Positions 1 through 6,691 of a stretch of 22,883 bases of DNA are shown here, piece by piece. The DNA is taken from the IMG/VR virus record IMGVR_UViG_3300032665_002541, positions 1-22,883 of that record; one strand, written 5' to 3'. Within the stretch, counting starts at the first letter, position 1. The number at the start of each line of letters is the position of its first letter. Source of the stretch: a virus. Below the pieces are notes generated by a model. That model was not told the origin of the DNA, ran no database searches, and saw nothing but the letters and a program-made list of their open reading frames with translations. The position numbers were made by a program, and so were the translations under genes.

Positions 1-190
1 GGTTCCGCAACGATATCTCAATGCATATCACTATCCTCTTTATCGAAACAAAGGGGCAAAAAATAACCTAGACGCCATGGGATTCAGCGGCCAGTGGCAT
101 AAAGGAGATTTTTTGATACACTGCCCAGATCATCCGATGCATGTGCGCATGTCCTTGTTTAATCAGATACTGCCCGAGGTGATTACCTGA
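1..190 (+). CDS. C-terminal end of a probable glycosyltransferase (partial)
   Basis: An open frame runs from base 2 to the TGA at 188-190 and its start lies before the window. About 62 residues are visible, beginning VPQRYLNAYHYP, with a later W-H-K-G-D-F-L-I-H-C stretch. A PQ..lNaY segment followed by W..GDF.iH resembles the C-terminal part of GT34-type (GMA12/MNN10) galactosyltransferase-like proteins. This is from memory of the family pattern, not a search. The stop overlaps the next start by one base (TGATG), so it belongs to the downstream sugar operon, which fits a glycosyltransferase. That it is coding is fairly sure; the family is tentative. Confidence 0.55.
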   Translation, partial: VPQRYLNAYHYPLYRNKGAKNNLDAMGFSGQWHKGDFLIHCPDHPMHVRMSLFNQILPEVIT

Positions 191-1017
191 TGCGTGTTTT
201 CATAACAGGTGCATCCGGATTCATCGGGCGCAACCTGACAGAATATTACAAAGATCACGATGTAATAGAATACAAACGCGGAGAACCGTTGTTCGACTGT
301 TTGCTAATGGCAGATCCAGATGTAATAATTAACTGTGCAGCGGAAATATACAATCCCGATCTAATGTGGCAAGCAAACATAGGCATAACGGCAACTTGTC
401 TAAGCTATCTAAAAGGCTGTGAAAACAAAAAGATGATACAAATTGGATCAAGTTCAGAATATGGTCCAATGCCGCATGCAAGCTCTGAAACGGATCGTAT
501 AAATCCTGTGGACATGTACCAAGCGACCAAGGGCATGGCAACAATACTTTGCCAAGGCGTGGCTAGAACATACGATCTAGACGTGAAGATTGCAAGGCCA
601 TACAGCGTCTACGGCAAATATGAAAAGCCCCACAGACTATTTCCAAGACTGTGGCGAGCATATCAGCTCAACCAACACATGACCTTATATGACGGTGAGC
701 ACGATTTCATCTACATAGATGATTTCATCCGTGGTGTTGATATGTTGGTAAGCTCTGGTAATAAAAATCCGGGCGAAATCATCAATTTTGGTTCAGGTGT
801 GCAGCATAGCAATGTAGAGGTGTGGAACATGTTCGACAAAATTACATCCAGAACTGCGCCAGTAAAGCATGTACCAGGCATGATAAAGAACTTTGAAACA
901 GAGGTTTGGCGTTGTGATACCACATATGCCAGAGAGAAATACGGCTTTGAGTGCAGTTATGATTTAGAAGCCGGGATCAGGGATTTCCTCGCCACAGCCA
1001 ACTTTGATAAGGATTGA
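190..1017 (+). CDS. NAD-dependent epimerase/dehydratase (extended SDR family)
   Basis: This 275-residue protein is an extended short-chain dehydrogenase/reductase acting on a nucleotide-activated sugar. The Rossmann nucleotide-binding motif GASGFIG is at residues 7-13. The catalytic Ser lies in the GSSSEYG stretch (86-92), and Tyr110-x3-Lys114 (YQATK) completes the catalytic set. The C-terminal substrate domain has RPYSVYG and HDFIYIDDF, as in GDP-mannose dehydratase, GDP-fucose synthase and UDP-glucose epimerase relatives. At 275 residues it is slightly short for the family (300-350). It overlaps the preceding gene by one base and is followed after 2 bases by a methyltransferase. The exact sugar and reaction cannot be told from sequence alone. 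Confidence 0.88.
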   Translation: MRVFITGASGFIGRNLTEYYKDHDVIEYKRGEPLFDCLLMADPDVIINCAAEIYNPDLMWQANIGITATCLSYLKGCENKKMIQIGSSSEYGPMPHASSETDRINPVDMYQATKGMATILCQGVARTYDLDVKIARPYSVYGKYEKPHRLFPRLWRAYQLNQHMTLYDGEHDFIYIDDFIRGVDMLVSSGNKNPGEIINFGSGVQHSNVEVWNMFDKITSRTAPVKHVPGMIKNFETEVWRCDTTYAREKYGFECSYDLEAGIRDFLATANFDKD

Positions 1018-1019
1018 AC

Positions 1020-1733
1020 ATGAAGCTTTTTCGCCAGCTGGTCACTGCCAACAGAGGGGTGGTTACCATAGATACTGATGATCAACACATACTGGATCAT
1101 TTTGCAAATCCTGCAAACTACGCCGATGTTGTGCTTGATATGTTTAACAATGACAGGTTTTACGATGGGTTTTTTAATGGCTGGAGCGATCTAACCATAC
1201 TTGATATTGGTGGAAACATCGGATTATTTTCTCTTTACATACAAGACAAGGCCAAAGAGGTTTATAGCGTAGAACCAACACCAAGCCATTTTTCCATATT
1301 AAAGGAAATGACAAAGGAGTACAAAAATGTACATCCTATTAACATTGCATTGCATTCACAGGACGGTCCCATTGATTTCTATATCAGCAACGAAAACAGC
1401 ACAATGAACAGTTCTGTCAATCAATACGGGGTAAAAACCACCGTGCAGGGCAAGACCCTTAAAACGCTGATAGCAGACCTGGGTCTTACAAAAGTTGATT
1501 TTGTCAAATGCGATATCGAAGGTTCTGAAATGTCAGCGCTGACACAAGAGACGATAGGTGCTGTAAAGGATATCGTATCGGTTTGGAGCATTGAGGTACA
1601 CGCAACTGATAAAACGGTCCACCCTGAAATCAGTTTGAATCGCAATCGAAACCACATAATGCAAATCTTGATCAACAATGGCTATAATGCATTGAAGCAT
1701 AGATATGATTGCATATATGCCTACAAGGTTTAA
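1020..1733 (+). CDS. FkbM-family SAM-dependent methyltransferase
   Basis: This 237-residue methyltransferase probably O-methylates a sugar or glycan. SAM-binding motif I is ILDIGGNIGLFSLY (about residues 60-73), followed by VEPTPSHFSIL and the FkbM hallmark VDFVKCDIEGSE. I chose ATG at 1020 over the in-frame TTG at 1014 because AAGGA at 1009-1013 sits six bases before the ATG but directly abuts the TTG. The gene starts 2 bases after the SDR stop and ends 3 bases before the split transketolase. FkbM enzymes are common in phage and bacterial surface-glycan clusters; the acceptor here is unknown. Confidence 0.87.
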   Translation: MKLFRQLVTANRGVVTIDTDDQHILDHFANPANYADVVLDMFNNDRFYDGFFNGWSDLTILDIGGNIGLFSLYIQDKAKEVYSVEPTPSHFSILKEMTKEYKNVHPINIALHSQDGPIDFYISNENSTMNSSVNQYGVKTTVQGKTLKTLIADLGLTKVDFVKCDIEGSEMSALTQETIGAVKDIVSVWSIEVHATDKTVHPEISLNRNRNHIMQILINNGYNALKHRYDCIYAYKV

Positions 1734-1736
1734 AAA

Positions 1737-2345
1737 ATGCATCCAATAGAACGACGTATAATTGATATAACCTACCAGGAAAAGTTAAGCCACCTTAGTA
1801 GCTGCTTGTCGGCTTGGCCCATCATACATGAAATATATGGCAAGAAGTCCGATGATGAGGTTTTCATTCTTAGCAACGGACACGCAGGTTTGGCATTGTA
1901 TTGTGAGCTCGAATCACGATACGGAATTGACCCGATAATGCTGCTACACAAGCACGGCATACACCCTGGTAAGGATCCTGAAAACCGGCTATTTTGTTCA
2001 ACAGGCAGTTTAGGCAGTGGTTTACCAATAGCCGTTGGACATGCACTTGCGGATCGTAATAAAAATGTTTACTGCATGATAAGCGACGGCGAAGCAGCCG
2101 AAGGTAGCATCTGGGAAAGCCTACGATTCATACATACTGCTAAACTTACCAACTTGCATGTTTATGCCAATATCAACGGCATGTCGGCATATGAATACAT
2201 TGATGTTGACTATCTGATCAAGCGTCTTGTGGCATTTCTACCACGCATTCATATCAGGGTGTCTGACTCGATCAAATTACCATTCGTTAGTGGTCTTCTT
2301 TCCCACTATTACGTGATCAAACCAGAGGACTACCAATCACTATGA
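1737..2345 (+). CDS. Transketolase N-terminal (TPP-binding) subunit, short form
   Basis: This 202-residue protein matches the thiamine-diphosphate-binding half of transketolase. Visible marks are LSNGHAGLALY (family LSKGHA), GIHPGKDPENRL, STGSLGSGLPIAVGHAL (87-103), and the TPP/Mg motif SDGEAAEGSIWE starting at 116, with Asn147 thirty residues after Asp117. The usual GDG is SDG here. Two-gene transketolases have an N-terminal subunit of about 270 residues, so this one is trimmed, mainly after the TPP motif. Its ATGA overlap with the next gene (the other half) supports a coupled two-subunit enzyme. It may transfer a two-carbon ketol unit to a sugar; the substrate is unknown. Confidence 0.85.
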   Translation: MHPIERRIIDITYQEKLSHLSSCLSAWPIIHEIYGKKSDDEVFILSNGHAGLALYCELESRYGIDPIMLLHKHGIHPGKDPENRLFCSTGSLGSGLPIAVGHALADRNKNVYCMISDGEAAEGSIWESLRFIHTAKLTNLHVYANINGMSAYEYIDVDYLIKRLVAFLPRIHIRVSDSIKLPFVSGLLSHYYVIKPEDYQSL

Positions 2346-2824
2346 GAAAAGAATGCATGGATTTGTTATTTCATTCCATGGCGGATAACCAAAATATCAT
2401 GGTTCTCACTGCCGATCTTGGTTTTGGCCTATTGGATAACATACGAGACACATATGCTGATAGGTATTGGAATGTGGGCGCAGCCGAACAATTAATGGTT
2501 GGGGCAGCGGTTGGACTGGCAGAATCAGGTAAGATCCCGGTATGCTACAGCATGAGCAGTTTCCTGCTTTACCGTCCATTTGAAATGTTACGTAACTATG
2601 TCAATCATGAAAAGGTTCCTGTTAAATTGATAGGCAGCGGACGTGATCGTGATTATTCGCATGACGGAATAAGCCATTGGGCACACGACGATGAAGAATT
2701 ATTGCAAGCCTTACCAAACATTGAAATATACAAACCAGCCGATGTGCGTGAGTTAGAAAGCTGGTGGCCGCAATTTATATTTGGTTCAAAACCTGCTTAC
2801 CTGAACCTAACGAGGAAGATATGA
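2342..2824 (+). CDS. Transketolase pyrimidine-binding subunit, C-terminal domain missing
   Basis: This 160-residue protein matches the pyrimidine-binding domain of transketolase. It has WNVGAAEQLMVGAAVGLAES with the Glu that activates thiamine diphosphate, then RPFEMLRNYVNHEKVPVKLI, SHDGISHWAHDDEELLQAL and IEIYKPADVRE. Stand-alone C-terminal subunits are normally about 300 residues, because a transketolase C-domain follows. Here the protein stops right after the pyrimidine domain, and the next gene begins inside its last codons (ATGA at 2821-2824), so the missing domain is not encoded downstream. It pairs with the TPP-binding half just upstream. Active-site residues are kept, so a minimal working enzyme is plausible. 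Confidence 0.83.
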   Translation: MRKECMDLLFHSMADNQNIMVLTADLGFGLLDNIRDTYADRYWNVGAAEQLMVGAAVGLAESGKIPVCYSMSSFLLYRPFEMLRNYVNHEKVPVKLIGSGRDRDYSHDGISHWAHDDEELLQALPNIEIYKPADVRELESWWPQFIFGSKPAYLNLTRKI

Positions 2825-3771
2825 CAACCAAAGTGGTGTATGTAACTGGTTGCTTGGGGTTCATTGGCGGCTACGTGACCAGAGCCTGCTTACAGCGCGG
2901 TTGGCATGTAATGGGTGTTGACAGCCAAACATATGCTGCTAATGTCAACTTGCTAGAAGAGTTTAACAGGCACGTTAACTTTACTTATCAACATAAAAAC
3001 ATCAATGATCTCAGCTTGCTATACGATTGCGATTACATTATCAATACAGCAGCAGAGACCCACGTGGACAACAGCATTGTTAACAGTGACGAGTTTATTC
3101 GCAGCAACATCGACGGTGTGCATAACCTTTTACGCTTGATACAAACCAAAAGCAGATTTAAAATGCCAACATTGGTGCATTTCAGCACGGATGAGGTTTA
3201 CGGTGATTCTGAAGTTGGTAGTTTCAATGAAACGCAGCTGATGAAACCAAGCAACCCGTATGCTGCTACCAAAGCGTCTGCAGACATGCTGATAATGGCA
3301 TGGAATCGAACCTACGGTGTGCCATATATCATCGTTAGACCCAGCAACAATTATGGCATTGGTCAATACATAGAAAAATTCATACCAAAAAGCATACAAT
3401 ATCTTTCGTTGGGAAAACGGGTCCCGTTACATGAAAATGGCATGCCGCGCAGGACCTGGCTCCATGCGCAGGATACAGCTGACGCTGTTTTGTTCCTGAT
3501 TGAAAATGGTTCTCCTAATGAGATTTACAACATCTCCGGCAACTATGAGGATACCAACATAAACGTATTCAAAAAAATGCTAGCTTGTTTGGATCTTAAC
3601 CTCAACAACTATCACCAGTATGTTGATTTTTCGGTCAAGAGACCGGGACAGGATGTTAGATACAGCATAGACGACGGTAAAATCCGATCCATGGGTTGGA
3701 ATAACAATAGGCTGTTTGATCAAGAGCTCCCTGCCATAGTTGATTATCATAGCAAAAGGTTTGTCTGGTGA
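2821..3771 (+). CDS. dTDP-glucose 4,6-dehydratase-like enzyme (RmlB-type SDR)
   Basis: This 316-residue extended SDR probably converts a nucleotide-hexose to its 4-keto-6-deoxy form. The NAD-binding motif is TGCLGFIGG (9-17). HFSTDEVYGD (120-129) carries the Thr-Asp-Glu typical of 4,6-dehydratases, and Tyr147-x3-Lys151 (YAATK) is the catalytic pair. Later RPSNNYGIGQ, FIPKSI and PRRTWLHAQDTA are also RmlB-like. An in-frame start at 2764 would add 19 unrelated residues. ATG 2821 is preferred because GAGGAA lies just upstream and it forms an ATGA overlap with the previous gene. It is somewhat shorter than RmlB (about 350). It probably supplies the keto-sugar used by the neighbouring enzymes. Confidence 0.88.
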   Translation: MTTKVVYVTGCLGFIGGYVTRACLQRGWHVMGVDSQTYAANVNLLEEFNRHVNFTYQHKNINDLSLLYDCDYIINTAAETHVDNSIVNSDEFIRSNIDGVHNLLRLIQTKSRFKMPTLVHFSTDEVYGDSEVGSFNETQLMKPSNPYAATKASADMLIMAWNRTYGVPYIIVRPSNNYGIGQYIEKFIPKSIQYLSLGKRVPLHENGMPRRTWLHAQDTADAVLFLIENGSPNEIYNISGNYEDTNINVFKKMLACLDLNLNNYHQYVDFSVKRPGQDVRYSIDDGKIRSMGWNNNRLFDQELPAIVDYHSKRFVW

Positions 3772-4481
3772 GGATTGCATTACAGATAAGTGGAAGGTTG
3801 CGTTTCACCGAAAGCAGCCTTAGCAGCTTGATCGGTGCAATAGTTGAACCTTTGCAACCTGATATTTTCTTCAACTTCTGGCAGCCTGATCACATATCAA
3901 CACTGTCATATTACAAACAGTGCTTGGATCCTAAATTGGTTGAAATTGAGGATCAAGGCTTGGTACGGCCATACCTGGATGATCTATTCCATTTCAATGT
4001 GCACAAAAACATGCCCAGCATGAGCTACAAGTTTTACAAATCAAGCCAGCTGCGAAAATCCTGGGAAACAGCCACCAATACAAACTATGACGTGGTAATA
4101 CAAGCACGTAGCGACAATTTATTCTTTGAAAAATTAGACATCCAACGATGCCAACATGCGCTTGATACACGCGCAATACTTTGTGCTAATCAAGGGTACA
4201 ATCCCGTAATTGACGATCATATAACACAACCACGAATGGTTGATAATTTCTATCTTGGTCCAACAGATCTGGTTGATCAAGCAAATAATACTTTCTGGAA
4301 CCTGCGCTATCAAGCACAGGAGTACACAGAACGTGGACAACTGCATCATGTACGGATACCTGAAATAATACAAACCAAGATATGGCAAGACGCTGGTATC
4401 GCCATTGCAGGATTGTCAGGAAAGGGTGCTGTAGGAAACTTTTGGTACGACATAGACCGCAGCGAAACAAAATGGAAATGA
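3768..4481 (+). CDS. Unrecognised protein, possible glycosyltransferase
   Basis: I do not firmly recognise this 237-residue protein. It starts with GTG (GTGA overlap with the previous stop), and AAAAGG lies eight bases upstream. The N-terminus MRIALQISGRLRF, the MSYKFYKSSQLRKSWE stretch and YDVVIQARSDNLFF (about residues 107-120) resemble phage and environmental proteins often found in glycan clusters. ARSDN could be a DxD-like nucleotide-sugar site, but that is weak. No signal peptide or membrane segment is visible. Its place between a 4,6-dehydratase and a GT4 glycosyltransferase suggests sugar transfer or modification. Coding status is secure; function is an inference from context. Confidence 0.6.
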   Translation: MRIALQISGRLRFTESSLSSLIGAIVEPLQPDIFFNFWQPDHISTLSYYKQCLDPKLVEIEDQGLVRPYLDDLFHFNVHKNMPSMSYKFYKSSQLRKSWETATNTNYDVVIQARSDNLFFEKLDIQRCQHALDTRAILCANQGYNPVIDDHITQPRMVDNFYLGPTDLVDQANNTFWNLRYQAQEYTERGQLHHVRIPEIIQTKIWQDAGIAIAGLSGKGAVGNFWYDIDRSETKWK

Positions 4482-4485
4482 TCTA

Positions 4486-5439
4486 ATGAAGCTATTATTT
4501 GTTGTACATCGCTATGGATATCCCGGAGGGTCTGAAATCTATGTGCAAGGCATGGCAGAGGAATGCGCACGCAGAGGCCACCAAGCAGCGGTATTTGCAG
4601 GAGAACATAAGGGTAACATGAATAACGTGATGATTACACATGATGCAACCATATTAGGACATGCATGGGACCTTATCGTCGTACATGGCGGCGATGTTGC
4701 CATCCAAAATTTTGTGCTAACGCATGCCAAGCAGATAAAAAGTCCCATATTGTATCTTTTAGTGCTACCCAGCAACAGCAATGTGTGCCTGCAAGCATTG
4801 CAAGACTGCTCATACATCGGCTGTAGCACCAAGCAAGATTGGATACATTGCCAACGCCACGGAGTTATTGATAAAGCCATTGAGGTTCGGCACGGAATAA
4901 CCTGGCAGGATTGCATCGGCAAACCCGGATTTAGGGAAAAATACGGAATATCGGGAACGATGTTTTTGAGTTGCGGAGGATATTGGCCAAACAAAGCCAT
5001 GCGAGAACTTGCTGCTGTATTTGATCGGTGCAGGCCTGCAAATTCAGTGTTGGTAACAACTGGTTATGATAATCGCATGGATCTGATGCCGCTGGAAACT
5101 GATGTTGTAAAGCCATTTTTGCTTGATGATAGGACCGATGTATTAAGCGCGATACACGATGCTGATTGTCTCGTCATGCACAGCTATCAGGAAGGATTTG
5201 GCCTTGTATTGCTGGAAGCAATGCTAAACCAAACACCCTGGATAGCCAGGAATATAGCGGGTGCCAAAACACTGGAAAAATTTGGTAAAACCTACACAAA
5301 TGATTCTCAATTGGAACTTTTGCTACAAGATTTCAATAGAAATCAGTTTGATATCAGGGCCGCATACGAGCATGTATGCAGCAATCATCTTATCAGCAAT
5401 ACGGTTGATGACATTCTATCCGTGTTGTATCGGTCATAA
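4486..5439 (+). CDS. Glycosyltransferase family 4 (GT-B fold)
   Basis: This 317-residue protein is a retaining GT-B glycosyltransferase. The N-terminal acceptor domain opens MKLLFVVHRYGYPGGSEIYV, with the Gly-rich GGSE loop usual for GT4. The C-terminal donor domain has FLSCGGYWPNKAMREL, then HDADCLVMHSYQEGFGLVLLEAM, where Glu236 and Glu244 form the conserved E-x7-E motif. It is somewhat short for the family (350-400). It starts 4 bases after the preceding stop and is the last gene of the plus-strand operon. It meets the minus-strand oxygenase gene tail to tail, with a 6-base overlap. It probably attaches the sugar made by the upstream enzymes; the acceptor is unknown. Confidence 0.88.
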   Translation: MKLLFVVHRYGYPGGSEIYVQGMAEECARRGHQAAVFAGEHKGNMNNVMITHDATILGHAWDLIVVHGGDVAIQNFVLTHAKQIKSPILYLLVLPSNSNVCLQALQDCSYIGCSTKQDWIHCQRHGVIDKAIEVRHGITWQDCIGKPGFREKYGISGTMFLSCGGYWPNKAMRELAAVFDRCRPANSVLVTTGYDNRMDLMPLETDVVKPFLLDDRTDVLSAIHDADCLVMHSYQEGFGLVLLEAMLNQTPWIARNIAGAKTLEKFGKTYTNDSQLELLLQDFNRNQFDIRAAYEHVCSNHLISNTVDDILSVLYRS

Positions 5440-6117
5440 GTTAACAGCATCAAACAATGCCAGAGGATGCCTGCGCCCGCAGTGGTCGTTAGGTATCCAT
5501 ATACCATCGGCTGTGTCAAACCAGGTCACGAAACTCAAAATGAGATGTATCCTAGGTGTTGGACTTGATACGGTGGTGAAAACCCGATGATATGTGCTTT
5601 GATCAAACGCATAAATGTTTCCAGGTTCTAAACATATATCTGGTTGGTTTTCCATCTGGAACCGATAGGATTCGCTGCTGGTAATGGGCACTATAACCCG
5701 CAAAACCTCAAACGGTGTTTCATCCCTGTGCCAGCTGTTGACATTATGATTGGTTAATTCTCTTCCATCCAAACAGCCAATCTTGCACCTAACCAAGGGG
5801 AAATCCCCCAGATCTCCCAATAGATCCTGCGGTATCAGTTGATCATACGCCAGTGTATCCTGATAATCCAACCTGTTACCATGATTACCACAAAGTTGTT
5901 TCGTAACCGGTTTCAACTCACATCGCTTGTTGTAATGCAGGCCGGTGCCCGTGTAATAGGGAGCATCGGGCCAAGCATGATGCTCTACGCTATGCCAATA
6001 ATCCTGTACCTTATTGATCAGTTCGGTTTTCAAAAGTGGTCTTGATAAGACCTTGTCGTGTTTCCAAGGTGTTGATTTGAACCTGTATGTGCTCTTCAAA
6101 CTCTTGAAAACGGTCAC
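5434..6117 (-). CDS. 2-oxoglutarate/Fe(II) oxygenase, Asp/Asn beta-hydroxylase-like
   Basis: This protein of about 227 residues has the double-stranded beta-helix pattern of Fe(II)/2-oxoglutarate oxygenases. His130-x-Asp132 (SWHRDE) and distal His177 (STYHRVF) would bind iron, and Arg189 (TPRIHLIL) would bind 2-oxoglutarate. The spacing and the ICLEPGNIYAFDQSTYHRVF stretch resemble the aspartyl/asparaginyl beta-hydroxylase family (PF05118). No ATG is available near the N-terminus. GTG 6117, which overlaps the upstream gene's TGA (GTGA), is preferred; TTG 6120 is possible. Phages commonly carry such oxygenases, with virion, host protein or nucleic-acid targets proposed. The target here is unknown. 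Confidence 0.72.
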   Translation of the reverse strand: MTVFKSLKSTYRFKSTPWKHDKVLSRPLLKTELINKVQDYWHSVEHHAWPDAPYYTGTGLHYNKRCELKPVTKQLCGNHGNRLDYQDTLAYDQLIPQDLLGDLGDFPLVRCKIGCLDGRELTNHNVNSWHRDETPFEVLRVIVPITSSESYRFQMENQPDICLEPGNIYAFDQSTYHRVFTTVSSPTPRIHLILSFVTWFDTADGIWIPNDHCGRRHPLALFDAVNL

Positions 6118-6659
6118 CAATACCCGCCCTTGGCACTGCTGCTAGGAGCCCTGCAACTCCAGTAGCGGGCTGTTTTAGGGTCCTTAGCGGTTGCGCAATG
6201 ATGCCGGGCAGCAAAACTTTTGCGTCTTGATGCACTGCCTTTTCTAACGCGCAATTTGCTACCATGTGGACTGCCAAATTCGACCTTTTTGGCTATTACA
6301 TGTCCTTCCTTGTCCTTGCGACCGCTGTTGACGTATACCTTATGGCGCTTTGAGTCGCCTTTCATCACCTTGCGCAGTGGCACCGTTCTACCGGCATATA
6401 CCGCTTCTTCCACGGTGTCCCTGCCGTCCTCGATCCACCCATAGCGCAGGAAAAACCTGTCATCATCATCATATTGTTCATCCAACACGGTAGTGGATTC
6501 ATTCAAGGTGTTGTAGAATCCTTCCTGCCATCCGTCAATCCATGCGCTTTCGGCCAGGCTGTCCGGCCGATAGATGCAGGAATCCAACTCCTGCCCGTTA
6601 GCATATGCTTCTAGCCCTTGTGTTCTTATCTGTTCAATATCAATATCTGCGTATCTCAT
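6114..6659 (-). CDS. Basic phage protein with Rmf-like N-terminus
   Basis: This 181-residue protein has two recognisable parts. Residues 12-48 follow the ribosome-modulation-factor/CrpP pattern: G..AY.NG, then C28-x-Y30, then SAWIDGWQEGF. In Rmf this segment binds the ribosome. Residues 104-170 are basic and Cys/His-bearing (KRHKVYV, KKVEFGSPHGSK, ASRRKSFAARHHC, ARYWSCR). That pattern recurs, fused to different partners, in T4-like marine phages. The end, SSSAKGGYW, is low-complexity. The start ATG has no Shine-Dalgarno; instead GGTAAATA lies six bases upstream. It is in an operon with the oxygenase (overlap) and the mosaic gene (32-base gap). The motif calls are by eye; the biological role is unproven. 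Confidence 0.6.
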   Translation of the reverse strand: MRYADIDIEQIRTQGLEAYANGQELDSCIYRPDSLAESAWIDGWQEGFYNTLNESTTVLDEQYDDDDRFFLRYGWIEDGRDTVEEAVYAGRTVPLRKVMKGDSKRHKVYVNSGRKDKEGHVIAKKVEFGSPHGSKLRVRKGSASRRKSFAARHHCATAKDPKTARYWSCRAPSSSAKGGYW

Positions 6660-6664
6660 GATGA

Positions 6665-6672
6665 TATTTACC
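6665..6672 (-). promoter_or_regulatory. Late-promoter-like box GGTAAATA before the Rmf-like gene
   Basis: GGTAAATA followed by TCATC ends six bases from ATG 6659. The same eight bases occur at 19259-19266 upstream of the portal gene. There is no Shine-Dalgarno, as with the gene starting at 9182. Confidence 0.35.
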
Positions 6673-6691
6673 GTTGGTTTAATGGTGTGAT

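Noticed and set aside
2764-2820. An earlier start for the 4,6-dehydratase-like gene
   Set aside because: The extra 19 residues precede the normal SDR N-terminus and overlap the transketolase gene. ATG 2821 has GAGGAA upstream and an ATGA overlap.
4539-5000. A 153-residue minus-strand frame opposite the GT4 gene
   Set aside because: The GT4 gene has clear motifs across this region, while the antisense frame has no motif and no start signal.
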